Source: Comamonadaceae bacterium (GTDB lineage: Bacteria > Pseudomonadota > Gammaproteobacteria > Burkholderiales > Burkholderiaceae_C). From it: a stretch of DNA of 36,054 nucleotides. Positions 19,581 through 27,350 of the stretch are shown in pieces; within the stretch, counting starts at the first letter, position 1, and each line of letters begins with the position of its first letter. The stretch is from assembly GCA_947451205.1 (NCBI GenBank), contig CANFZL010000004.1:1-36054 (forward strand), in the 5' to 3' direction. The position numbers and the translations under genes were made by a program. The notes beneath the pieces are model-generated. The model saw nothing but the letters and a program-made list of their open reading frames with translations. It was not told the origin of the DNA and did not search any database.

Positions 19581-20045
19581 TTATCGGGTGAAGTCGATGC
19601 GGCCTTCAGGCAGCAGATAGAGAACCAAGGCGCGGCCTTGGGTGACGGTCGGGCGGTGCGCGCTGCCCGGTGGGCAGACCAGCCAACCCGCCGGACGGCC
19701 GTCAAAGCAGGCGCCGGCGTCCACTGGCATGACCAGGTCAATTTCACCGTTCGGGTGGCTGTGGTGCGGCCCGGCGACATCGGTCATGTCGACGACATCG
19801 ACTGAAAAGCCATGCAGGTCGTCGGCGGGCTTGAAGATGCGGCCGTATTTCAAACCGCCGCCTTCGCGGTCACACAGCCAGCCTTCGGCCACACCGGCGA
19901 CGCAAGCTGCCTGCAATTGGGTAAAAGTGGCGCTGCCGGGGCCGTGCTCAGCATTGAGCCAGGCGTCCAGTTCGGCATTCAGCGGGCGGCCCGCCAGTTG
20001 CGTCGTCAGTTGAGCAATCTGCTCGCGAAATTCAAGGGGAGACAT
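19581..20045 (-). CDS. DUF4863 / 4-hydroxylaminobenzoate lyase (PnbB)-like small protein
   Basis: 154 aa; cupin-like HHSHPNGEIDLVMP...PAGWLVCPPGSAHRPTVTQGRALVLYLLPEGRIDF; first gene of the boxD/bcl minus-strand operon. Confidence 0.7.
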   Translation of the reverse strand: MSPLEFREQIAQLTTQLAGRPLNAELDAWLNAEHGPGSATFTQLQAACVAGVAEGWLCDREGGGLKYGRIFKPADDLHGFSVDVVDMTDVAGPHHSHPNGEIDLVMPVDAGACFDGRPAGWLVCPPGSAHRPTVTQGRALVLYLLPEGRIDFTR

Positions 20046-20105
20046 TGGGGAACTCGTCCATTCACGGGAAGGTTAGGGTGCACGACCTAGCTTGTCAGGC
20101 CTTGC

Positions 20106-20129
20106 AACATGAATTATTATGCGTGCCTG
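20106..20129 (-). promoter_or_regulatory. Candidate box operator, copy 1: CAGGCACGCATAATAATTCATGTT (minus-strand reading)
   Basis: 20 of 24 positions identical to 21135..21158; ends 60 nt upstream of the first gene of the minus-strand box operon. Confidence 0.65.
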
Positions 20130-20200
20130 AACAATAAAGCGCGCAAAGCATCGTGTCAAGCACTATATTGCATGTACTAGGGATAACACCGAGCCAGCCC

Positions 20201-21094
20201 ATGCCAGAAAAGACAGACCACAACAGTAAGAACCCATTTTTGGTGGCCTTGGGCGAGCGCGTGCGTGGTTTGCGGGCTCGCCGCGGCATGACGCGCAAGG
20301 CCGTCTCGATAGCGGCTGATGTGTCTGAGCGTCACCTTGCAAATCTTGAATACGGCGAAGGCAACGCCTCTATCTTGGTGCTGCTGCAGGTGGCCAGCGC
20401 CTTGCAGTGCAGCTTGGCCGAGTTGATTGGCGATGTCACCACGCTGTCGCCAGAATGGTTGCTGATCCGAGAGTTGTTGGAGCGGCGCGGTGAAGCCGAC
20501 CTGCGACTGGCCCGCATCGCTTTGGGCGAGTTATTGGGAACCGGCGGCGGCGCGTCTGGAACTGTCAGCACGCGGGTGGCGCTGATAGGGCTGCGCGGTG
20601 CAGGCAAGTCGGCACTCGGGCAGATGCTGGCCGAAGACCTCGGTTTTCCCTTCGTTGAGCTGAGCCGCGAGATCGAGAAGTTTGCCGGCTGCAGTGTGGC
20701 TGAAATCCAGGCTTTGTATGGCCAAAATGCCTACCGCCGCTATGAGCGCCGCGCCATGGAGGAGACCATACAGATTTATCCCGAAGCGGTGATCGCCACG
20801 CCCGGTGGCCTGGTCTCGGACCCGGCCACCTTCAACCAGCTGCTCAGCCACTGCACCACGGTCTGGCTGCAGGCCGACCCCGAAGACCACATGAACCGCG
20901 TGTTGGCCCAAGGCGACACGCGGCCGATGGCGGCCAGCAAAGAGGCGATGGAAGACCTGAAGGGCATTCTGGCTGGCCGTGCGGCTTTTTACTCGAAGGC
21001 GCAGCTGACCCTCAACACCAGCGCTCAGGGCTTAGCGCCTTCTTTCGCGCTGCTGCGCAGCCAAGTGCGCGATATTCTTCAGCTACCGGCCTGA
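20201..21094 (+). CDS. boxR: BoxR-type transcriptional regulator: N-terminal HTH (XRE) fused to shikimate kinase-like domain
   Basis: ORF 20153..21094 begins with GTG; ATG at 20201 (MPEKTDHNSKNPFLVALGERVRGLRARRGMTRKAVSIAADVSERHLANLEYGEGNASI) is preferred. C-terminal VALIGLRGAGKSALGQMLAEDLGFPFVELSREIEKFAGCSVAEI matches shikimate-kinase-type P-loop domain. Confidence 0.92.
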   Translation: MPEKTDHNSKNPFLVALGERVRGLRARRGMTRKAVSIAADVSERHLANLEYGEGNASILVLLQVASALQCSLAELIGDVTTLSPEWLLIRELLERRGEADLRLARIALGELLGTGGGASGTVSTRVALIGLRGAGKSALGQMLAEDLGFPFVELSREIEKFAGCSVAEIQALYGQNAYRRYERRAMEETIQIYPEAVIATPGGLVSDPATFNQLLSHCTTVWLQADPEDHMNRVLAQGDTRPMAASKEAMEDLKGILAGRAAFYSKAQLTLNTSAQGLAPSFALLRSQVRDILQLPA

Positions 21095-21121
21095 GTTTTG
21101 AGAGAATCTGCAAAAAAGTGC

Positions 21122-21151
21122 TTGACCTCGGCTTCAGGCGTGCATTATTAT
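21122..21151 (+). promoter_or_regulatory. Possible sigma70-type promoter for boxCBA (TTGACC - 18 nt - TATTAT) overlapping the 24-bp element
   Basis: TTGACC at 21122..21127 and TATTAT at 21146..21151 read directly; no transcription-start evidence. Confidence 0.35.
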
Positions 21152-21158
21152 TCATGTT
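21135..21158 (+). promoter_or_regulatory. Candidate box operator, copy 2: CAGGCGTGCATTATTATTCATGTT
   Basis: 20/24 identity with the reverse complement of 20106..20129; ends 53 nt upstream of the boxC ATG at 21212. Confidence 0.65.
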
Positions 21159-21211
21159 AAGAATTTTAAAAGGTGCAGCTTCCTGCATCTGAACGGCAGC
21201 ACAACGGAGAT

Positions 21212-22882
21212 ATGTCCATGACCACAGCCCTTGCACCGCGCGTCGAATACCAAACCGACCCGACCCAGTACAAACACCTCAAGCTCAGTTTTAACGGCCC
21301 AGTGGCCACGCTGGCGGTCGACATTGACGAGAACGCGGGATTGCGTCCGGGCTACAAGCTTAAGCTGAACAGCTACGACCTCGGCGTCGACATTGAACTC
21401 AATGACGCAGTGAGCCGCATCCGTTTTGAGCACCCTGAAGTGCGCACCGTGGTCGTCACCAGCGGCAAAGACAAGGTCTTTTGCTCCGGCGCCAACATCT
21501 TCATGCTGGGCGTCAGCAGCCATGCCTGGAAAGTCAACTTCTGCAAATTCACCAATGAAACCCGCAATGGCTTGGAAGACTCCTCCAAGCACAGCGGCTT
21601 GAAGTTCTTGGCTGCTGTGAACGGCGCTTGCGCCGGTGGTGGCTACGAGCTGGCCTTGGCTTGTGACGAAATCATCTTGGTGGATGACCGCTCCAGCGCG
21701 GTCAGCCTGCCGGAAGTGCCTTTGCTCGGCGTGCTGCCCGGCACCGGTGGCCTGACCCGCGTGACCGACAAGCGCCATGTGCGCCACGACTTGGCCGACA
21801 TTTTCTGCACCAGCGTCGAAGGCGTGCGTGGTCAGAAAGCAGTCGACTGGCGCTTGGTCGACGCCGTTGCCAAGACCGCCGTCTTCGCTCAAAAAGTGCA
21901 GGAACGCGCACTGGAATTGGCCGCCCAAAGCGATCGCCCTGCCGATGGCCAAGGCGTGACGCTGACGCCGCTCAAGCGCACGGTAGAAGCCGACGCGCTG
22001 CGTTATCAGTATGTGAGCGTTGAGATTGAGCGTGCCAAACGCACCGCCACCTTCACTGTCAAGAGCCCGAGCGGTGCACAACCGACTGACATCGCTGCCA
22101 TCGAGAAAGCCGGTGCCGACTGGTTCCCGTTGGCCATGGCCCGCGAACTCGAAGACGCGATTTTGCAGATGCGCACCAACGAACTCGACATCGGCGTCTG
22201 GCTGATCAAGACCGAAGGCGATGCCGTTGCCGTGTTGGCCAGCGACGCCGTCTTAATGGCGCACCAAAACCATTGGTTGGTGCGCGAAACCATCGGCCTG
22301 ATGCGCCGCACCTTCAGCCGTCTCGACGTCTCGTCGCGCAGCCTGTTTGCGCTGATCGAGCCCGGCTCATGCTTCGCTGGTTCCTTCCTAGAACTCGCGC
22401 TGGCCTGCGACCGCAGCTACATGCTGGCGCTGCCGGACGACGCAGCCAAGGCACCAACCCTCACGGTTGGCGATAGCAACTTTGGCTTGTTCCCAATGGT
22501 CACCGAGCAAAGCCGACTCGGTCGCCGTTTTTATGATGAACAGCCTGCGCTGGACGCCGTGCGCGCCAAAGCCGGCCAGCCACTCGACGCCGACGCCGCT
22601 TTCGCGGTCGGCTTGGTCACCTCGAACCCGGACGACATCGACTGGGCTGACGAAGTGCGGATCGCGATTGAAGAGCGCGTCTCGATGTCGCCGGATGCCT
22701 TGACCGGCCTCGAAGCCAACCTGCGTTTCAACGGCCCGGAAAACATGTTCACGCGCATTTTTGGTCGTCTGACGGCTTGGCAAAATTGGATCTTCCAGCG
22801 GCCCAATGCTGTCGGTGAAAAAGGCGCCTTGAAGGTTTACGGCAAAGGTGACAAAGCCCAGTTCGACTGGAACCGCGTCTAA
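21212..22882 (+). CDS. boxC: Benzoyl-CoA dihydrodiol lyase (2,3-epoxybenzoyl-CoA dihydrolase), BoxC
   Basis: ORF 21173..22882; ATG at 21212 (MSMTTALAPRVEYQTDPTQYKHLKLSF) follows a GGAGA-like RBS. Crotonase-like AAVNGACAGGGYELALACDEI and a second crotonase-like half, typical of BoxC; adjacent to boxB. Confidence 0.93.
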   Translation: MSMTTALAPRVEYQTDPTQYKHLKLSFNGPVATLAVDIDENAGLRPGYKLKLNSYDLGVDIELNDAVSRIRFEHPEVRTVVVTSGKDKVFCSGANIFMLGVSSHAWKVNFCKFTNETRNGLEDSSKHSGLKFLAAVNGACAGGGYELALACDEIILVDDRSSAVSLPEVPLLGVLPGTGGLTRVTDKRHVRHDLADIFCTSVEGVRGQKAVDWRLVDAVAKTAVFAQKVQERALELAAQSDRPADGQGVTLTPLKRTVEADALRYQYVSVEIERAKRTATFTVKSPSGAQPTDIAAIEKAGADWFPLAMARELEDAILQMRTNELDIGVWLIKTEGDAVAVLASDAVLMAHQNHWLVRETIGLMRRTFSRLDVSSRSLFALIEPGSCFAGSFLELALACDRSYMLALPDDAAKAPTLTVGDSNFGLFPMVTEQSRLGRRFYDEQPALDAVRAKAGQPLDADAAFAVGLVTSNPDDIDWADEVRIAIEERVSMSPDALTGLEANLRFNGPENMFTRIFGRLTAWQNWIFQRPNAVGEKGALKVYGKGDKAQFDWNRV

Positions 22883-22969
22883 AAATTTATCGTTGTGCAG
22901 CGTATCTCTGGTGGCGCGCTGCAACCGAACTTCTTCCACCGTTGCAGACCTTTTTTATTGGAGACTCTC

Positions 22970-24397
22970 ATGTCCGGTATCAACTACAGCGAAAAAATTC
23001 CCAATAACGTCAACCTGAGCGAAGACCGCACCTTGCAGCGCGCGCTGGAGCAGTGGCAACCCAACTTCATCAACTGGTGGGACGACGTCGGCCCGGTCGG
23101 TTCGACCGACTCTGAGGTTTACCTGCGCACCGCTGTCAGCGTGGACCCGCAAGGCTGGGCCCAGTTTGGCCACGTCAAGATGCGCGACTACCGCTGGGGC
23201 ATTTTTCTGAACCCAGGCGAAGCTGAGCGGACCATTCACTTTGGCGACCACAAAGGCGAAAAAGCCTGGCAAGACGTGCCCGGTGAACACCGCGCCAACC
23301 TGCGCCGCATCATCGTCACGCAAGGCGACACCGAGCCTGCATCGGTCGAGCAGCAACGCCACTTGGGCCTGACCGCGCCCAGCATGTACGACCTGCGCAA
23401 CCTGTTCCAGATCAACGTCGAAGAAGGCCGCCATTTGTGGGCCATGGTGTATTTGCTGCACAAGCACTTTGGCCGTGACGGCCGTGACGAAGCCGAAGGC
23501 CTGTTGGAGCGTCGCAGCGGTGACGAGAACAATCCGCGCATTCTGGCCGCATTCAACGAGCAGACGCCCGATTGGCTGAGCTTTTTCATGTTCACTTACT
23601 TCACCGACCGTGACGGTAAGTTCCAGCTCTGCGCCTTGGCTGAAAGCGCTTTTGACCCGTTGGCCCGGACCTCTAAGTTCATGCTGACCGAAGAGGCGCA
23701 CCACATGTTTGTCGGCGAGAGCGGCATCAGCCGCGTGATCTCACGCACCGCTCAAAAAATGAACGAGCTGAAGACCGACGACGTTAACAAGCTGCGTGCC
23801 GCTGGCGTGATCGACCTGCCGACGATTCAGCGCTACATCAACTTCCACTTCAGCGTGACCATTGATTTGTTCGGCGCGGATGAGTCGAGCAACGCCGCCA
23901 CCTTCTACAGCACCGGCATCAAAGGCCGCTACGAAGAAGGTAAACGCGTCGATGACCACGTCCTCAAGGGCCAGACTTACAAAGTCCTGGAAGCACGCGA
24001 CGGCCAATTGGTCGAAAAAGAAGTGCCGATGCTCAACGCGCTCAACGAAGTGCTGCGCGACGATTACATCAAGGACTCTGTCGCTGGTGTGGAGCGTTGG
24101 AACAAGGTGCTGGAAAAGGCCGGTATTCCAACCCGCATGAAAGTGCCGCACAAGGCCTTCAACCGCAACATCGGTGCGCTGTCCGGCGTTAAAGTTTCAC
24201 CAGAAGGCCGCGTGCTGAGCCTGCCCGAATGGAAAGCGCAAGTCGGCGAGTGGTTGCCGTCGCTGCAAGACCGCGCTTACGTCGCCAGCCTGATGGGCCG
24301 TGTGGTCGAGCCAGGCAAGTTCGCTAATTGGATCTCGCCGCCGGTCATGGGCATCAACCGCCAGCCCGTTGACTTCGACTACGTGCGATTCAACTGA
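22970..24397 (+). CDS. boxB: Benzoyl-CoA 2,3-epoxidase subunit BoxB (di-iron oxygenase)
   Basis: ORF 22895..24397; likely ATG at 22970 (MSGINYSEKIPNNVNLSEDRTLQRALEQWQPNFINWWDDVGP). Di-iron ligand motifs EEGRHLWAMVYLLHKHF and LTEEAHHMFVGESG. Confidence 0.95.
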   Translation: MSGINYSEKIPNNVNLSEDRTLQRALEQWQPNFINWWDDVGPVGSTDSEVYLRTAVSVDPQGWAQFGHVKMRDYRWGIFLNPGEAERTIHFGDHKGEKAWQDVPGEHRANLRRIIVTQGDTEPASVEQQRHLGLTAPSMYDLRNLFQINVEEGRHLWAMVYLLHKHFGRDGRDEAEGLLERRSGDENNPRILAAFNEQTPDWLSFFMFTYFTDRDGKFQLCALAESAFDPLARTSKFMLTEEAHHMFVGESGISRVISRTAQKMNELKTDDVNKLRAAGVIDLPTIQRYINFHFSVTIDLFGADESSNAATFYSTGIKGRYEEGKRVDDHVLKGQTYKVLEARDGQLVEKEVPMLNALNEVLRDDYIKDSVAGVERWNKVLEKAGIPTRMKVPHKAFNRNIGALSGVKVSPEGRVLSLPEWKAQVGEWLPSLQDRAYVASLMGRVVEPGKFANWISPPVMGINRQPVDFDYVRFN

Positions 24398-24419
24398 TCG
24401 CGCGGTTGTGCTGAAATCA

Positions 24420-24442
24420 TCAGGGGGCCTCGCGCCCCCTGA
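24420..24442 (+). terminator. GC-rich hairpin TCAGGGGGC-CTCGC-GCCCCCTGA between boxB and boxA (possible attenuator, processing or 3'-stabilising structure)
   Basis: 9-bp perfect inverted repeat with 5-nt loop read directly; no strong T-tract follows (ttcgattgttgcgcttgttg). Confidence 0.5.
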
Positions 24443-24511
24443 TTCGATTGTTGCGCTTGTTGCGCTGAATGCGTTAGATTCGCTGAAGACGTATTGAACT
24501 GAGAAAACACC

Positions 24512-25825
24512 ATGGACATGAGCACCACCATCGTCATCCAACAGCACCTGATCGACCCTGAGATCTGTATTCGGTGCAACACCTGCGAAGCGATCTGCCC
24601 GGTTGGCGCGATCACGCATGACTCGCGTAATTACGTCGTCGACGCTGAGAAGTGCAACCTGTGTATGCACTGCGTCCCGCCGTGCCCCACCGGCTCGATC
24701 GACAACTGGCGCACCATGCTGCGCGTCAAGGCCTACACGCCGGATGAACAATTGTTGTGGGACGAGTTGCCAGCAGAACTGCCTGCCGAGCAGTTGGCTG
24801 AAAACGGCGTGGTCGTGGCGGCGGGCGAGGCCGTATTGGCCGAAACCGAGACTGCAGCCGAGACCCCCGGCGATGCTCTACGCGCTGAAGCCAGCTTTAA
24901 CAGTTTTAACAGCGCGCAATACGGCGCGACACTGCCGCCGTGGTCGGCGGCCCATGCGTACACCAATCTCTACGGCCCCAAAGCCGCTGAAAAAACCATC
25001 ACCGCCACCGTCAGCGGCAACGTCCGCGTCACTGAAGTCGGCCAGACGGCCGGCAGCGATTACGACACCCACCACATCGTGCTGGACTTCGGCAGCCTGC
25101 CGTTTCCAGTGCTCGAAGGCCAGTCGATCGGCATCATTCCGCCCGGACTCGACGCCAAGGCTAAAGCCCACCACGCGCGCCAATATTCCATTGCCAGCCC
25201 GCGCAATGGCGAGCGGCCCGGCTACAACAACCTGTCGCTGACCATCAAGCGCGTGCTCGAAGACCATCAAGGCCAGCCGGTGCGGGGCGTCGGTTCCAAC
25301 TACATGTGCGACCTGCAAGTCGGCGACAAGGTGCAGGTCATCGGCCCCTTTGGTGCGAGCTTTTTGATCCCGAACCATCCGCGCAGCAACATCGTCATGA
25401 TCTGCACCGGCACCGGCAGCGCACCGATGCGCGGCATGACCGAATGGCGACGTCGGCTGCGGGCTTCAGGCAAGTTTGAAGGTGGCAAATTGATGCTGTT
25501 CTTCGGCGCCCGAACGCAAGAAGAACTGCCGTACTTTGGCCCGCTGCAAAACCTGCCCAAAGATTTCATCGACATCAACTTCGCGTTTTCGCGCACACCC
25601 GGCCAGCCCAAACGCTATGTGCAAGACGTCATGCGTGAACGCGCGGCCGATCTGGCGCCGCTGCTCAACGATGCCAACACCTGCTTTTATGTCTGTGGCC
25701 TGAAAAGCATGGAAGAGGGCGTGGTGCTGGCGCTGCGCGACGTGGCGACCCAAGCCGGTCTGGATTGGGACACGGTCGGCGCGTCACTCAAGCAACAAGG
25801 TCGCCTGCATTTGGAAACCTATTGA
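24512..25825 (+). CDS. boxA: Benzoyl-CoA 2,3-epoxidase reductase subunit BoxA
   Basis: 437 aa; two 4Fe-4S motifs [12 protein letters not shown] and [15 protein letters not shown]-type reductase domain [40 protein letters not shown]. Confidence 0.95.
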   Translation: MDMSTTIVIQQHLIDPEICIRCNTCEAICPVGAITHDSRNYVVDAEKCNLCMHCVPPCPTGSIDNWRTMLRVKAYTPDEQLLWDELPAELPAEQLAENGVVVAAGEAVLAETETAAETPGDALRAEASFNSFNSAQYGATLPPWSAAHAYTNLYGPKAAEKTITATVSGNVRVTEVGQTAGSDYDTHHIVLDFGSLPFPVLEGQSIGIIPPGLDAKAKAHHARQYSIASPRNGERPGYNNLSLTIKRVLEDHQGQPVRGVGSNYMCDLQVGDKVQVIGPFGASFLIPNHPRSNIVMICTGTGSAPMRGMTEWRRRLRASGKFEGGKLMLFFGARTQEELPYFGPLQNLPKDFIDINFAFSRTPGQPKRYVQDVMRERAADLAPLLNDANTCFYVCGLKSMEEGVVLALRDVATQAGLDWDTVGASLKQQGRLHLETY

Positions 25826-25841
25826 TGAAAGCGAGCGCGCG

Positions 25842-25937
25842 ATGAAATTTGCTGAATTTCAGGTCGGCCAAGTCAACACCACCGGCCCTTTCCGTGTCAC
25901 CGAACCGGTCGCCGCCAAGGACGGACGTTTTAGCTGA
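25842..25937 (+). pseudogene. Truncated N-terminus of a MaoC-like acyl dehydratase (31 codons then stop)
   Basis: Manual translation MKFAEFQVGQVNTTGPFRVTEPVAAKDGRFS*; MKFxEFxxGQVxxTGPxxVTE resembles MaoC-like N-termini, and no domain body follows. Confidence 0.45.
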
Positions 25938-25999
25938 CGAATCGCCAGTGGCTGGCGCACCCACTTACGTCATTCATGTTCCCAACGAAGGGTGCATTC

Positions 26000-26612
26000 T
26001 CAGTCCAGCTTGATACCGCGCTCGGCGATCAGCTTGCTCCAACGGGCAGATTCATGCGCCAGATATGCTGTCACCTCGTCGGGGGACGAACCGATGGGTT
26101 CTGCACCCATCGTTTCAAATCGGGCGCGCACATCGGGTTGCTTCATGGCATCCAACAAAGCGGCGTTGAGCTTAGCAATCACCGGTTTTGGCGTACCCGC
26201 AGGCATGAACACGGCAAACCAGGGCGAGACTTCGTCGCCGGGCAGACCGGCTTCGGCTAGCGTGGGCACGTTGGGCAAGGCGCTTTAGCGCTTGGCTGTG
26301 GTCACACCCAGCGCGCGCAGCTTGCCTGAGTGGATGTGCGGGCGCTCCGAAGTCATGCTGCCAAACATGTAGTTGACCTGACCACCAAGCAAGTCTGCCA
26401 CGGCCGGTCCGCTGCCTTTCTAGGGCACGTGCAGCATTTCGATTTTTGCCAGGGATGTGAATACTTCTCCAGCCAGATGGACCGAGGTGCCGTTGCCCTG
26501 CCGACGCATAGGTCAGCTTGCCGGGCTCTTTTTTGGCTTCGGCAATCAGATCGGTCACGGTTTTGATGTTGGGCTGGGTCGAATTTGTCACCAGTTGTTG
26601 TCAAAAACAATC
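26000..26612 (-). pseudogene. Decayed TctC/Bug substrate-binding protein gene
   Basis: Minus-strand fragments collectively read LVTNSTQPNIKTVTDLIAEAKKEPGKLTYASAG(frameshift)NGTSVHLAGEVFTSLAKIEMLHVP*KGSGPAVADLLGGQVNYMFGSMTSERPHIHSGKLRALGVTTAKR*SALPNVPTLAEAGLPGDEVSPWFAVFMPAGTPKPVIAKLNAALLDAMK...; two in-frame stops and one frameshift, N-terminus missing. Confidence 0.88.
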
Positions 26613-26616
26613 AAAC

Positions 26617-26790
26617 TGGTGGGTGCCGACCACTGCGTCATGTCTACGGATGCACGGATGCTTGTTGGCAGTTTTTACCCTCATGAGCAGTTTCGGATGT
26701 TTGGTGAGCGCATGCAGGGCTACGACATTTCCCGCAAGGAGGTGGAAATCATGATGTGTTGAAACCCTGCCGCATTGGTTGGACTTTGAA
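26617..26790 (+). pseudogene. C-terminal remnant of an amidohydrolase-superfamily protein (DUF6282-like)
   Basis: Plus-strand reading KLVGADHCVMSTDARMLVGSFYPHEQFRMFGERMQGYDISRKEVEIMMC*NPAALVGL*; internal TGA interrupts an otherwise family-like C-terminus (xxNPAxLxGL). Confidence 0.55.
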
Positions 26791-26807
26791 TGGGGCGGTG
26801 TAACCGG

Positions 26808-27350
26808 TCATTTGATGCGCTGTTTTTCCAGCTTTCGGGCCAGCGTTCTGCGGTGCATACCTAAGCGTCTCGCGGCTTCAGAAATATTGAAATCCGCTGC
26901 AGCCATGGCCTCATGGATGTGCTCCCACTCCAGCGTCTTGATCGACGTTGTCCGCGCTGTCAGCCCCACCGCCGCATCGCCCTGGGCGCGGGCAAAAGCC
27001 TCTTCGATGTCGTCGGTGTTGGCCGGCTTAGCCAGGTAGTGCCGAGCGCCCAGTTTGATCGCCTCGACCGCGGTGGCGATGCTGGCGTAACCGGTGAGCA
27101 CCACAATCAACATCAGGGCATCGTGCTTGTGCAAAAGTTGCACACAGTTCAGACCGGAAGCGCCACCCGCCAGCTTCAAGTCGACCACCGCGAACTGAGG
27201 GCGGTGAGCCAGCAGCAGTGAGGGCACATCGACCAAACCTGCGGCCCGTTCGACGATGTATCCGCGCCGCTCAAACGAGCGGCTCAAGGTCATGGCAAAA
27301 GCATCGTCGTCTTCGACAATCAACAGTCGGCGCTCAGAATCCATCCTCAT
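26808..27350 (-). CDS. regA: RegA/ActR/PrrA-type response regulator
   Basis: 180 aa; LLIVEDDDAFAMTLSRSFERRGY, FAVVDLKLAGGASGL, VVLTGYASIATAVEAIKLGARHYLAKPANTDDI, Fis-type HTH FNISEAARRLGMHRRTLARKL. Confidence 0.88.
   Translation of the reverse strand: MRMDSERRLLIVEDDDAFAMTLSRSFERRGYIVERAAGLVDVPSLLLAHRPQFAVVDLKLAGGASGLNCVQLLHKHDALMLIVVLTGYASIATAVEAIKLGARHYLAKPANTDDIEEAFARAQGDAAVGLTARTTSIKTLEWEHIHEAMAAADFNISEAARRLGMHRRTLARKLEKQRIK

Noticed and set aside
20153-20200. GTG-initiated 16-aa extension of BoxR
   Set aside because: ATG at 20201 starts a typical BoxR N-terminus; the extension is probably untranslated leader.
21152-22081. 309-aa minus-strand ORF over boxC
   Set aside because: Antisense to boxC, which has strong family motifs.
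22895-22969. Extended boxB start in the ORF track (MQRISGGALQPNFFHRCRPFLLETL...)
   Set aside because: The in-frame ATG at 22970 follows an RBS-like TTGGAGA and begins the typical BoxB N-terminus.
22955-23704. 249-aa minus-strand ORF over boxB
   Set aside because: Antisense to boxB; no recognisable domain.
25972-25980. ATTCATGTT, matching the right half of the candidate box operator, in the remnant zone after boxA
   Set aside because: Only 9 bp matches and the CAGGC..GCAT half is absent; likely chance.
26457-26762. 101-aa plus-strand ORF treated as an intact gene
   Set aside because: Its first half is antisense to the TctC pseudogene and only the C-terminal part looks like protein-coding relic; treated as a pseudogene fragment.
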